Shown: positions 1-8,990, counted from the stretch's first letter. The stretch is 15,512 nucleotides of DNA from Acidobacteriota bacterium (GCA_029861655.1 JAOTZA010000043.1:1-15512), one strand, 5' to 3'. A program made the numbers and translations. The notes: generated by a model from the sequence alone, not told the origin.

Positions 1-891
1 CTCGGTCGTCTCGATACGACCGTTTGCTTCCCGAAGCATCACCTTCAGAGGCTGGTCCGGCGCTACGAACAGACGCACCTCCCCGCTCTCATCCGGCGCC
101 TCTGCCACCCAATTGACCGGAGAAACCGTGACCACCGCGGCGGTAACCGGGTTGCCCGAAGCTGTCCGGAGACGCACCACTACCGGTTTCCCTCGCTGCA
201 GTCGCAGGGTCGTGTCCCGAGTATCCACGTCGGCGGAGACGGCTGGAAGAAAACCTGTCGCAAAAGCATAAATACGGGCCTTCCGACCTTGCTCAAGGGC
301 CAACCCCACGCGTCCGTCGTCTCCGGTCCGACCATAACGGCCGGTGTCGGCCCAGGCGTGAAAGGCCCGCACACCCGGCCGACGGGTGCTCTTGGAGCGG
401 TCTTCGAGAGACCTCACCCAAACCTGGGCGCCAGCGAGCGGTGAGCCTTCATCGCTCTCGATTCGCACCTCGAACCCCACGTCCTTTTTGAGCACGGCAT
501 CCGGAAGCGTCTCGTCGTGGAGCACCGGAAGAAGACGGCATCGGCGCGGGATCTTTCCCGCCGCCGAGACTTCGACTTGCCACATCCCGGGCTCCGGCAC
601 TTGCAGCCGGTAGGCGCCGTCCGCCGAGGTCCCAACGGTAGCGGCAGTGGCCCAGTCGCTCTTGCCATCGAGGATCTCGAGCGCGCGATCGTAAAACGAA
701 GGAACCCGCTGCAGCTCCACTCTGGCGCCCACGATCACGGAACCGCCGGCATCCGTCACCCGGCCGGTCAGTTCGAGCGCAACGGCAGCGGTCGGGGCCA
801 GAAACCACCAAGCAGCCACCGAGAAGGTGGCGCCTAGAGCCCAGCGGCCGGCGACCGCTAGACCAGCACGAAGAAGCGACTGCACGGACAC
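1..891 (-). CDS. Secreted protein with carboxypeptidase-regulatory-like repeats (C-terminus beyond window)
   Basis: The frame is open without a stop from 891 to the left edge, giving about 297 residues of a longer protein. The N-terminus looks like a signal peptide: Arg8 and Arg16, then a hydrophobic stretch at residues 18-37 ending AVA before LEL (cleavage near 38). Three beta-sandwich-like repeats follow, at about 40-112, 139-210 and 225-297. Each has the pattern of the CarboxypepD_reg / Ig-like family: G-x-V-x-D-x-x-G, then G-A-x-V, then a D-G-x-Y/V-x-L turn such as TSADGAYRLQV and GDDGRVGLAL. Such modules usually occur in exported or surface proteins, often before a TonB-receptor or protease part that would lie outside this window. 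The start is uncertain: in-frame GTG codons at 912, 891 and 885 all lack a clear ribosome binding site. It is divergent from the efflux operon. Function unknown; export and repeat fold are inferred from pattern. Confidence 0.75.
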   Translation of the reverse strand, partial: MSVQSLLRAGLAVAGRWALGATFSVAAWWFLAPTAAVALELTGRVTDAGGSVIVGARVELQRVPSFYDRALEILDGKSDWATAATVGTSADGAYRLQVPEPGMWQVEVSAAGKIPRRCRLLPVLHDETLPDAVLKKDVGFEVRIESDEGSPLAGAQVWVRSLEDRSKSTRRPGVRAFHAWADTGRYGRTGDDGRVGLALEQGRKARIYAFATGFLPAVSADVDTRDTTLRLQRGKPVVVRLRTASGNPVTAAVVTVSPVNWVAEAPDESGEVRLFVAPDQPLKVMLREANGRIETTE

Positions 892-1030
892 CTCGGACCA
901 ATTCTGACACACGCCCCAGAGACTTTCTCGCCACTGTAACCAGCGGAGCGAAGACGATCTCTCCAAGGAGGAGGCCAGCCTGCAGCCAGGATAGACTCCG
1001 CCCTCAGCCGCTCATCGGACCCCGCACAAG

Positions 1031-4000
1031 ATGACCCACCGCATCAACCCCCTCGTCCGCTTCGCAGTCGAGCGACGGGTCACCATGGGGATGATCGTTC
1101 TAGGCGTTCTGGTTCTGGGGTGGCTGTCGCTCGCCCGGTTGCCGCTCGAGTTTCTTCCGGCCTTCTCTTCCAGCAACATCTCGGTCAACGCCACATACCG
1201 CTCCTCCTCCCCCGAGGAAGTCGAACGATTGATCGTCCAACCGCTCGAAGACTCGATCGGCACAATCAACGGGATCGACACGCTTTCGGCGACCGCTGCC
1301 GCCGATGGCGCACGGCTTCGCGTCTCCTTCGTCGAAGGTAGTGACATGGATCTCGCCGCGGTGGAGGTGCGGGACCGGATAGACCGCGCGCGGCACCTGC
1401 TTCCCGCCGACCTCGAGAGGATCACCATCCGCCGCTTTCAATCCACCGATATCCCGGTATTGCGTTTTGATCTCTCGGCCCCGTGGCCGCAGGAGAGGCT
1501 GTATGCGTACGCCGAGGACATCATGCGACGCCGGCTCGAACGGATCGAGGGCGTTGCCCAGGTCGATTTGAACGGCGCACAGGAACCGCAGCTTCAGGTC
1601 AAACTGGATCCAGCCCGTCTTCAGGCACATCGGGTCGATGTTCGTTCGCTGGTCTTGTTGCTTCGCTCGAGCAACGTCAATATCTCCGCCGGCGAGATCC
1701 ACCTGGGCAATCGCAAGCTAATGGTACGAACGGTTGGCGAATTCCAGACCCCCGAGGAGATCCGGCGGTTGCCGATCAACGCCGCGGGCCTCACGCTCGG
1801 CGATGTCGCCGAAGTGTCCTACTCGTTTCCAGAGAAGGAATCGTTCAACTTTCTGAATGGAGTCGAGGCCGTTACGGTCAGCGTCAATAAGGCGTCAACA
1901 GCCAATCTGCTCGCCGTGGTCGACCGTGTAAAGAGCGAACTGGACGAGATCCAAAAACTGCCGGAGGCCGAGGGCTCGGCGGTCCGCATCTACTCGGACG
2001 CATCGCTTGACGTGCGAAAGGGTCTCGGCCAGCTGCGAGATGCCGGTCTGGTGGGTGGGCTCCTTGCGGTGCTGGCGGTCTTTGTGTTTCTTCGCCGTTT
2101 CCGCACGACGCTTCTGATCGCGGTGGCGATCCCGATCTCGATTGTCGCCACGTTTGTGCTCCTCTACTTCCTGCGCCAGGCCGGAGTCTTCGAGATCACT
2201 CTCAACGTTGTCAGCCTTGCGGGTTTGATGCTGTCGCTGGGGATGCTGGTGGACAACTCGATCGTAGTGATCGAGTCGATCTTCCGCCACCGCAACGAGC
2301 TGGGCGAGGACTCGAAGACCGCGGCGCTCGCCGGCACCAGCGAGGTGGCGCTTCCGATTGTCGCCTCGACAATCACCACGATGTGTGTGTTTCTGCCGCT
2401 GATCTTTCTCAGCTCGGACGGCCGCTTCAAGCTCTACATGGAAAACATCGGCGTAACCGTGTGTATCGTCATCGTCGCCTCGCTCCTGGTCGCCTTGACG
2501 GTAGTGCCGATGGTCGCGGCGCTGGTGCTCCGAGACCAGGGTTCGCGCGAGGGAGGCCTCTTCAGCAAGCTGACCACCAGCTATTCGAGCGTTCTCGCCT
2601 TTACCCTCCGCCATCGGTTGGCCTTCGTGGTTTCGATCGCGATCTTCTTTGCCGCTTCGATCCATCTCTTCTCCACCATCGAACGTTCGTTCTCCTCGCG
2701 GCCGCTCGAGAGACAGGTCATCCTCAAGGTCGACACCCCAAAGCAGTACTCACCGGAACAGATCGAAGCCCTCTACAGCGAGGTTTATGGGTTGCTCGAT
2801 ACCCACCGCGGCGACCTGGACATTTCCGATGTCAGCTACAACTACGATCGCGGAACCGGTCGCTCGCGCGCCGGCTGGAGACGCAGCCGTCAGTTCGACA
2901 TCTATCTGAAGGACGAGGACGAGAGCCAGCAGACCACTGCCCAGGTACGCGACCGCCTGCGAGAGCTCCTTCCAACCAAAGCAGGAGTCGGCCTTCGCAT
3001 CGCCACCCAGGCGGGTCGCTACGGCACTTCGGGCGTCGAGATCCAGCTGATGGGTGACGACCCGGTGGTGCTCGAACTTCTCAGCACGCGGGTTGCGGAT
3101 CAACTGGCCGCCCTTCCAATGATCAAGGACGTCGACACCTCGCTCGAAAGCGGCGATGAAGAAATCCGGGTGTCGGTGGGAAGGGAGCGCGCCCTCCAGG
3201 CCGGTCTCTCTTCCAGGGCCGTCGCATTTACCGTCGCCAATGCCCTGTCGAGCCGGGCCGTCAGCCATTTCAAGACCGGCGAGCGCGAGGTCGATCTGGT
3301 CATGCAGTACCGGGACGACGAGCGTGAAACCCTGGACCAGCTCAAGAATGTACCGGTCTTCGCCACCAGCACCGCGCTCCCACTCGGCGCCCTGGCGGAC
3401 TTTGACTTCGTCGCCGGACCACGATCGATCGAACGTGAGAACCGGCGGGCCAAGGTGACGATCTCCGCAAACGCATCCAGCTCGCGCGCGACCGCGGGCG
3501 CCATGCGTGCCGTCACCGAGATCGTCGGCTCGCAACCTCTACCGCCGGGGTACGAATGGAGCTTTGGTCGCTGGAATCGCCGTCAACAACAGGACCAATC
3601 GACGGGTCTGTTTGCTTTGCTCTTTGCCTTGCCGCTGGTCTACATGGTACTCGCGGCGTTGTTCGAAAGCTTCGCCCAACCGTTCACGATCATGCTCTCG
3701 GTGCCCTTCGCGCTCCTCGGGGTTGCGGTCGTCATGAAACTGACCCATCAACCCTGGGAAACGATGACCATGATCGGGCTGATCGTGCTTCTGGGCGTGG
3801 TGGTCAATAACGCGATCGTGTTGATTGACCACATCAATTTCTTGCGTGGAGCCGGTGTGTCGCGTGACGAGGCGATTCTTCGCGGTGGGCAGCACCGTCT
3901 GCGGCCTATCGTCATCACGGCTGTCACGACAATTCTCGGTCTCCTACCAATGGTGGCGCCCTTTCTGCTACCCCAGTGGTTCGGGCCGGTCGAGGGCCGG

Positions 4001-4147
4001 GCGGCGACCTGGGCACCGATCGGTCTCGTGATCATCGGTGGTTTGACGACGTCAACGTTTCTGACATTGCTGATCATTCCAACGTTTTATTCACTGATCG
4101 ACGACCTATCCCGTTTTCTGAGACGGGTGGCGAGGGCCGCAACGTGA
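1031..4147 (+). CDS. RND efflux transporter permease subunit (AcrB/HAE1-like), first of two
   Basis: At 1038 residues this is the usual length for an RND permease (E. coli AcrB has 1049). Such proteins form inner-membrane trimers that use the proton gradient to export drugs, detergents or other amphiphiles through an adaptor and an outer-membrane channel. The N-terminus (NPLVRFAVERRVTMGMIVLG) is typical of the family, with TM1 at about 17-36. Two large periplasmic domains alternate with TM2-7 (about 337-550) and TM8-12 (about 858 onward). TM4 carries LVDNSIVVIE with Asp408 and Asn409, where AcrB has the Asp407-Asp408 pair. TM10 carries VVNNAIVLID (Asn926-Asn927), where AcrB has Lys940. The start is the only ATG after an in-frame TAG; it has no good Shine-Dalgarno sequence. 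The stop overlaps the adaptor start as TGATG, indicating translational coupling. The substrate cannot be deduced. Confidence 0.95.
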   Translation: MTHRINPLVRFAVERRVTMGMIVLGVLVLGWLSLARLPLEFLPAFSSSNISVNATYRSSSPEEVERLIVQPLEDSIGTINGIDTLSATAAADGARLRVSFVEGSDMDLAAVEVRDRIDRARHLLPADLERITIRRFQSTDIPVLRFDLSAPWPQERLYAYAEDIMRRRLERIEGVAQVDLNGAQEPQLQVKLDPARLQAHRVDVRSLVLLLRSSNVNISAGEIHLGNRKLMVRTVGEFQTPEEIRRLPINAAGLTLGDVAEVSYSFPEKESFNFLNGVEAVTVSVNKASTANLLAVVDRVKSELDEIQKLPEAEGSAVRIYSDASLDVRKGLGQLRDAGLVGGLLAVLAVFVFLRRFRTTLLIAVAIPISIVATFVLLYFLRQAGVFEITLNVVSLAGLMLSLGMLVDNSIVVIESIFRHRNELGEDSKTAALAGTSEVALPIVASTITTMCVFLPLIFLSSDGRFKLYMENIGVTVCIVIVASLLVALTVVPMVAALVLRDQGSREGGLFSKLTTSYSSVLAFTLRHRLAFVVSIAIFFAASIHLFSTIERSFSSRPLERQVILKVDTPKQYSPEQIEALYSEVYGLLDTHRGDLDISDVSYNYDRGTGRSRAGWRRSRQFDIYLKDEDESQQTTAQVRDRLRELLPTKAGVGLRIATQAGRYGTSGVEIQLMGDDPVVLELLSTRVADQLAALPMIKDVDTSLESGDEEIRVSVGRERALQAGLSSRAVAFTVANALSSRAVSHFKTGEREVDLVMQYRDDERETLDQLKNVPVFATSTALPLGALADFDFVAGPRSIERENRRAKVTISANASSSRATAGAMRAVTEIVGSQPLPPGYEWSFGRWNRRQQQDQSTGLFALLFALPLVYMVLAALFESFAQPFTIMLSVPFALLGVAVVMKLTHQPWETMTMIGLIVLLGVVVNNAIVLIDHINFLRGAGVSRDEAILRGGQHRLRPIVITAVTTILGLLPMVAPFLLPQWFGPVEGRAATWAPIGLVIIGGLTTSTFLTLLIIPTFYSLIDDLSRFLRRVARAAT

Positions 4148-5607
4148 TGACCTCCGCAGACTGTAGCGGTCGAGCTCTGTCTCGACCGGAGCATGGGAAC
4201 GAAACGATCGGTCGACACGGTGATCGAGCGCCACATGGCTTCCTGTGCACCACCGCTCTTGTCCTGGCACTTGCCCTCTCAGCTTGCGGAGCGGGCGGCC
4301 CCGAAACCGAAGGCGGTGCAGCCGCTGCCGGCGGGAGTTCGAGTAGCGGCAGAAGCGGGGGAACGGGCGGCTCTGGACCACCGGGCGGCTTCGGCGGCGG
4401 GCAACGAGGAGCCGCGGGATCCGCTCCTGCCTCTGTCCCCGTCGAGGTGTTCCTCGTCGAGAGCCGATCGATCTCCGCTTTTCTCGAGTCGAACGGAACC
4501 CTCGAGGCCGAGAACGACGTTGCAATCGTGGCTCGGACCAACGGACCCATTGTCGAGCTTTCGGTGGAGGAGGGCGACCTGGTTCGGCGCGGGCAAACCT
4601 TGGCGAGAATTGACGACGAAGAAATCCGCGCCCAGGTGGAGATTTCGCGTGTCAACCTGGCGGAGGCGAAGCAAGCGTACGACCGGGCCGACCGTCTGCG
4701 CGATCTTCAGCTCGTCAGCCCTGAGGAGTACGAAGCCGATTCGAGCCGCTACCAAACCGCCATGGCACAGCTCGAAAGCAACCAGATTCAACTCGGCTAC
4801 ACGCGCTTGCGCGCTCCCTTCGACGGTCTGTTGATCGAACGACACGTCCAATTCGCCCAGCACGTGTCACCTGGAACGCCCCTCTTCCGACTCTCCGACT
4901 TCGATCCGTTGCTTTGTCCGATTCAGATTCCCGAGCGCGAGCTGTCCCAGCTGAAGATCGGTCAGCTCGCCTACCTGACAGTCGAGGCCTGGGGAGACCG
5001 ACGATTCGAGGCCCGCGTGCTGCGGATCCGGCCGGTGGTCGACGCCGTCACGGGCACCGTCAAGGTCACGCTCGAGGTCGAAGCGGAAGACGTCTTGCGG
5101 CCCGGCATGTTCGCCAGGGTGTTTCTACGCACCGACATCCATGAAGGGGCGCTGGTCGTTCCCAAGGCGGCGTTGTCGCTCGGCTCGATCGGCGACACGG
5201 TGTTCGTCGCCCGCGACGGCACCGCCGAGCGCCGCGAAGTCGACCTAGGGTTAACCGAGGGTGACCATGTCGAGATCCTTTCCGGCGTCGGTGCCGGTGA
5301 AACGGTCGTTACCGTCGGGCAGGACGGGTTGAGCGACGGCACACCCATCCAGGTACTGGCCGGCGTTACTCCCGGCAACAAACCCGGCGAAGGCGTCTCC
5401 ACCCCCGGCGGCCCCACGGACCGGCTCGGGCAGGCGCCTCCCGCTCGAACTGCCGGCCGGCCTGGCGGCATGGGCCTCGATCCGTCCAACATGACCGAGG
5501 AGCAGCTCGAGGCGATGGAACAGAAAATGCGCGCTCGCGGCCTCTCGGACACCGAGATCGAGCAGCGGCTGGAACGAATGCGCCAGCGATCGGCGGCCGG
5601 TCATTAG
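4147..5607 (+). CDS. RND efflux periplasmic adaptor (membrane fusion protein), lipoprotein
   Basis: This 486-residue HlyD/AcrA-type adaptor would bridge the flanking permeases to an outer-membrane channel. A hydrophobic run at about 32-45 ends in the lipobox LSAC (Cys47), so it is probably lipid-anchored. A Gly/Ser/Pro-rich linker follows (about 48-95). Next come a barrel/lipoyl half (VEVFLVESRSISAFLESNGT; SVEEGDLVRRGQTLARIDDEE), a short helical hairpin with LVSPEEYEA, the second lipoyl half (LRAPFDGLL) and the beta-barrel and membrane-proximal parts (VTGTVKVTLEVE; LRPGMFARV; VVPKAAL). After about residue 405 there is a Pro/Gly-rich stretch and a charged helical tail rich in Glu, Arg and Met, not usual for AcrA-type adaptors. 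The frame is open upstream to a GTG at 3976, but the ATG at 4147 overlaps the upstream stop and has GAGG about 10 nt before it. The signal n-region is unusually long (about 31 residues), so the true start is less certain than the gene. Confidence 0.92.
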   Translation: MTSADCSGRALSRPEHGNETIGRHGDRAPHGFLCTTALVLALALSACGAGGPETEGGAAAAGGSSSSGRSGGTGGSGPPGGFGGGQRGAAGSAPASVPVEVFLVESRSISAFLESNGTLEAENDVAIVARTNGPIVELSVEEGDLVRRGQTLARIDDEEIRAQVEISRVNLAEAKQAYDRADRLRDLQLVSPEEYEADSSRYQTAMAQLESNQIQLGYTRLRAPFDGLLIERHVQFAQHVSPGTPLFRLSDFDPLLCPIQIPERELSQLKIGQLAYLTVEAWGDRRFEARVLRIRPVVDAVTGTVKVTLEVEAEDVLRPGMFARVFLRTDIHEGALVVPKAALSLGSIGDTVFVARDGTAERREVDLGLTEGDHVEILSGVGAGETVVTVGQDGLSDGTPIQVLAGVTPGNKPGEGVSTPGGPTDRLGQAPPARTAGRPGGMGLDPSNMTEEQLEAMEQKMRARGLSDTEIEQRLERMRQRSAAGH

Positions 5608-5628
5608 GCCTGAGCGATCCAGTTCGCC

Positions 5629-8600
5629 ATGAAGTTGGTTTCCTTCTCGGTTCGCCGGCCGGTTTCGGTCTTCATCTTCGCGGTCGCGGCGGTGGTCTTT
5701 GGTCTGGTGGCGTTCAGGCGACTGGCCACCGATCTGCTGCCCGACATCACTTACCCGTCGATCTCGGTTCGCACGACCTATGAAGGAGCGGCACCGCTCG
5801 AAGTCGAGAACCTGATCAGCCGGCCGGTCGAGAACGCCATCGGCGTAGTCAACAACGTGGTGCGGGTAGTCTCGAGCTCGAGGCCGGACCTTTCGGAAGT
5901 GACACTGGAGTTCGCCTGGGGCACCAGCATGGACCTGGCGGCCCTCGATGTCCGCGAGAGACTCGATGTTCTGGAGCTCCCCACCGACGCCGAACGCCCG
6001 ATTCTGCTTCGTTATGACCCCGCCCTCGACCCCATCATGCGGCTTGGGCTGACCGGTCTCGACGATCTCGTTCACCTCCGGCTGGTTGCCGACGAACGGG
6101 TCAAGCGCTCACTCGAGCGCATCGATGGGGTCGCTGCGGTAGTCGTCAGCGGCGGGTTGGAAGAGGAGATACAGGTGGAACTGGACGAGCGTCGGTTGGC
6201 CAACCTGGGCCTGAGCGCCGATCTCGTCCTCAACCGGCTGGCGCAGGAGAACATCAACTTGACCGGTGGCCGATTGCGCGAAGGCCAGACGGAATACCTC
6301 GTTCGCACGGTCAACGAGTTCGTTCGCGCGGAGGATCTCGAGACGGTGGTCGTCGACAGCTCACGCGGCGCCGTAGTGCGGCTCGAGGACGTTGCCCATG
6401 TAGTGCGCGGCTATCGCGACCGCGAGATCATCACCCGGATCAATGGGAGTGAGAGCGTCGAAGTGGCGATCTACAAAGAGGGCGGCACCAACACTGTGAC
6501 CGTCTCGGATGCCACCCGCACCGGTCTCGACCAGCTTGCGGCGCGGCTCGTCCAGATCGATCCGGCCCTCGAGCTGACAGTGGTGACCGATCAGGCTCGC
6601 TACATCCGGCAGTCGGTGTCCGAAGTGCTCCAGACCGCAGTCTACGGTGGGCTACTGGCGATTCTGGTGCTCTTTCTGTTCCTACGCAGCTGGAAGACGA
6701 CGTCGATCATCGGCATCGCCATTCCGATCTCGGTGGTAGCGAGTTTCTTTCTGATGTTTGCCTCAGGTATCTCGCTCAACATCATGTCGCTCGGCGGTCT
6801 CACTCTGGGAATCGGGCTGCTGGTGGACAACTCGATCGTCGTGCTGGAAGCCATCCAGCGGCGGCGCGATGAAGGGATGGGAGAGCTCGAGGCTGCGGAG
6901 AGAGGTACCGGAGAGGTGGCACGCGCAGTCGTCGCTTCTACTCTGACAACAATCTGCGTGTTTGTGCCGATCGTCTTTGTCGAGGGTATCGCCGGACAAC
7001 TTTTTGGCGATCAGGCGTTGACCGTGACCTACTCGCTGTCGATCTCGCTTCTCGTGGCGCTGACCGTCATCCCGATGCTGGCATCCCGCGGCTCGCGGGG
7101 TTCCCGAGGCTCCGGGGCCGATGTCGACGCAGATGATCTCGACAGAAACAATCGCGACAGAGACACCACCCGGAGTGGGGCGGAGCGCCTCGCCCTCTCC
7201 GCAGGCGTCGGCGCCGCGAGAGCCTTCAACAAGCTGGCGAGCCTGGTGGGACGCACCCTGGCCGCGGCAACGTCGGCACCGTTGCGATTTTTCGAGCGCG
7301 CTTTCGATTCCCTGGCGAGCTTCTACGACCGTTTCCTCAAACAGGTCCTGGATCACCCCGGACTGACTCTCCTGCTTGCCGTCGTGCTTCTGGCTCTGAG
7401 CTTGATGCTCGTCCCCTCACTTGGACGCGAACTTGTGCCCGAACTGGTTCAAGGCGAGTTCTTCGTCAACACCGAATTGCCTCCCGGGACCCACCTCGAC
7501 GTCACCCAACGACGTCTGGCTTCACTCGAACAAACGGCCGCTGAGCTCGAAGGTGTTCAGACCGTCTACACCGTTGCCGGCACATCGAGCGAGCAAGGGG
7601 GCGTGGCCGGGGAGACGCGGGAGAACATCGGCCAGATGACCCTGGTGCTGGCGCCGCCTCGCAACCGCGATCGGGAAGAAGGCCTGATGGCAGAACTCCG
7701 GCGGGCGCTCAACCGGCAGGAAGCACTCGAATACCGATTTGGCCGCCCGTCGTACTTCAGCTTCAGGACCCCCGTCGAAGTCGAAATCCGTGGTTACAAC
7801 CTTGCGCTACTCAAGACCCTGGCCGAAAACCTCGCCGACCAGATGAAGTCGATCCCGGGCCTCACCGACGTCAAGTCGTCGACCGAAGGCGGCAACCCGG
7901 AGTTGCAGGTTCGCTTCGATCGCAACAGGCTGGCGACTTACTCGCTCACTCTGGGACAGGTCGCCGACCTCCTGCGCTCCAAGGTACAGGGCACCGTCGC
8001 AACCGAGATTCAGCGTGCAGATCGGCAGATCGACATTCGCGTACGGAGTGGTGAAAGCTATCGCGATAGCGTGCGCGACCTGCTTGCCCTGACCGTTCAT
8101 CAGCGGGGTAAGACCGCCATACCGTTGTCGGCCCTGGCCGAGGTGTCGGAGATCGAGGGGCCGGCGGAGATCCGGCGGGCGGAAGGCGAGCGGGTCGCCG
8201 TGGTCACTGCCAATCTGGTCGGAAGTGACTTGGGCACCGTTTCCGAGAAGATCGCTTCGACGCTCGACGCGACCGAAATGCCGTCGGGCTTCGACTGGAG
8301 AATCGGGGGGCAGAGGCAGGAGATGGAGACTTCGTTCGACAGTATGCGCTTGGCCATCTTCCTGGCGATCTTCATGGTCTATCTGGTGATGGCGTCGCAA
8401 TTCGAATCACTTCTTCATCCCCTGGTGATTCTTTTCAGCGTGCCGTTCGCCCTCATTGGAGTCGTCGTCACTCTCGCCCTCTTCAAAGTGCGAATCTCAA
8501 TTGTGGTCCTGATCGGCGCGATTCTGCTCGCCGGGATCGTCGTCAACAACGCTATTCTGTTGATCGACGCCACCAACCGCTTGCGACGAGAGGGCCGGGC

Positions 8601-8826
8601 CAAGATCGAGGCGTTACGCGAGGCCGGGTCGCGACGCCTGCGACCGATTCTGATGACCACCGCGACGACGGTGCTGGGGCTCACTCCGATGGCGATCGGG
8701 TTGGGAGAGGGCAGCGAGCTCAGAAGCCCGATGGCGCTCACGGTGATTGGAGGACTTCTGACCTCGACACTCCTGACCCTGCTGATCATCCCGGCGGTCT
8801 ACAACCTGCTGGACCGCAAGCCATAA
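5629..8826 (+). CDS. RND efflux transporter permease subunit (AcrB/HAE1-like), second of two
   Basis: A 1065-residue RND permease with the classical twelve-TM, two-loop layout: MKLVSFSVRRPVSVFIFAV at the N-terminus, TM2 from about 335, TM4 with GIGLLVDNSIVVLEAI (Asp400-Asn401), TM7 at about 577-598 and TM8 from about 906. TM10 carries GIVVNNAILLID (Asn973-Asn974) and is followed by the family motif RLRPILMTTATTVLG. It is clearly related to the permease two genes upstream but not a duplicate; loops and insertions differ. Between TM6 (VTVIPMLAS) and the amphipathic helix before TM7 there is an extra low-complexity segment at about 485-520, with Arg-Gly-Ser repeats and then many Asp/Arg/Asn. It starts 21 nt after the adaptor stop, without a recognisable Shine-Dalgarno sequence, so it is probably translated from the same message. 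Two permeases sharing one adaptor recalls MdtBC, but the gene order differs and no heterotrimer is proven. Confidence 0.95.
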   Translation: MKLVSFSVRRPVSVFIFAVAAVVFGLVAFRRLATDLLPDITYPSISVRTTYEGAAPLEVENLISRPVENAIGVVNNVVRVVSSSRPDLSEVTLEFAWGTSMDLAALDVRERLDVLELPTDAERPILLRYDPALDPIMRLGLTGLDDLVHLRLVADERVKRSLERIDGVAAVVVSGGLEEEIQVELDERRLANLGLSADLVLNRLAQENINLTGGRLREGQTEYLVRTVNEFVRAEDLETVVVDSSRGAVVRLEDVAHVVRGYRDREIITRINGSESVEVAIYKEGGTNTVTVSDATRTGLDQLAARLVQIDPALELTVVTDQARYIRQSVSEVLQTAVYGGLLAILVLFLFLRSWKTTSIIGIAIPISVVASFFLMFASGISLNIMSLGGLTLGIGLLVDNSIVVLEAIQRRRDEGMGELEAAERGTGEVARAVVASTLTTICVFVPIVFVEGIAGQLFGDQALTVTYSLSISLLVALTVIPMLASRGSRGSRGSGADVDADDLDRNNRDRDTTRSGAERLALSAGVGAARAFNKLASLVGRTLAAATSAPLRFFERAFDSLASFYDRFLKQVLDHPGLTLLLAVVLLALSLMLVPSLGRELVPELVQGEFFVNTELPPGTHLDVTQRRLASLEQTAAELEGVQTVYTVAGTSSEQGGVAGETRENIGQMTLVLAPPRNRDREEGLMAELRRALNRQEALEYRFGRPSYFSFRTPVEVEIRGYNLALLKTLAENLADQMKSIPGLTDVKSSTEGGNPELQVRFDRNRLATYSLTLGQVADLLRSKVQGTVATEIQRADRQIDIRVRSGESYRDSVRDLLALTVHQRGKTAIPLSALAEVSEIEGPAEIRRAEGERVAVVTANLVGSDLGTVSEKIASTLDATEMPSGFDWRIGGQRQEMETSFDSMRLAIFLAIFMVYLVMASQFESLLHPLVILFSVPFALIGVVVTLALFKVRISIVVLIGAILLAGIVVNNAILLIDATNRLRREGRAKIEALREAGSRRLRPILMTTATTVLGLTPMAIGLGEGSELRSPMALTVIGGLLTSTLLTLLIIPAVYNLLDRKP

Positions 8827-8990
8827 GACAGACCCTACAACCACTTGGTCCCCGAGGAAGAGCCGTGCGTAGAGGTACCCGGGTGTCTCGCCCGGCGACC
8901 CGGTCGGAGTTTCCGCAAGGGACGGCGCACGCAGTCGCAACTCGGATACCATGCTCGCTGCTCGTCGGCACGCGGCATGGAGTCTTTTTT

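Noticed and set aside
964..974. Strong Shine-Dalgarno-like AAGGAGGAGG in the gap before the efflux operon
   Set aside because: No ATG, GTG or TTG follows at usable distance before an in-frame stop, and it is 57 nt from the permease start, too far to serve it.
1895..3535. Long minus-strand open frames (about 256 and 261 codons) inside the first permease gene
   Set aside because: They are shadows of the permease reading frame, rich in His/Arg/Asp/Gln, with no recognisable domain.
3976..4146. Upstream GTG extension of the adaptor frame
   Set aside because: It would overlap the permease gene by about 170 bp and bury the signal peptide; the ATG at 4147 overlapping the stop codon is far more likely.
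8879..8895. Hairpin CCGGGTG-TCT-CGCCCGG after the second permease
   Set aside because: The stem is short with a wobble pair and a 3-base loop, and no T-tract follows; it is not enough to call a terminator. The remaining 164-bp gap shows nothing else I can support.
8865..8990. Upstream extension of the YchF-like frame
   Set aside because: The extra residues precede the P-loop, which is always close to the N-terminus in this family, and the GTG at 8991 has a well-placed GGAG.
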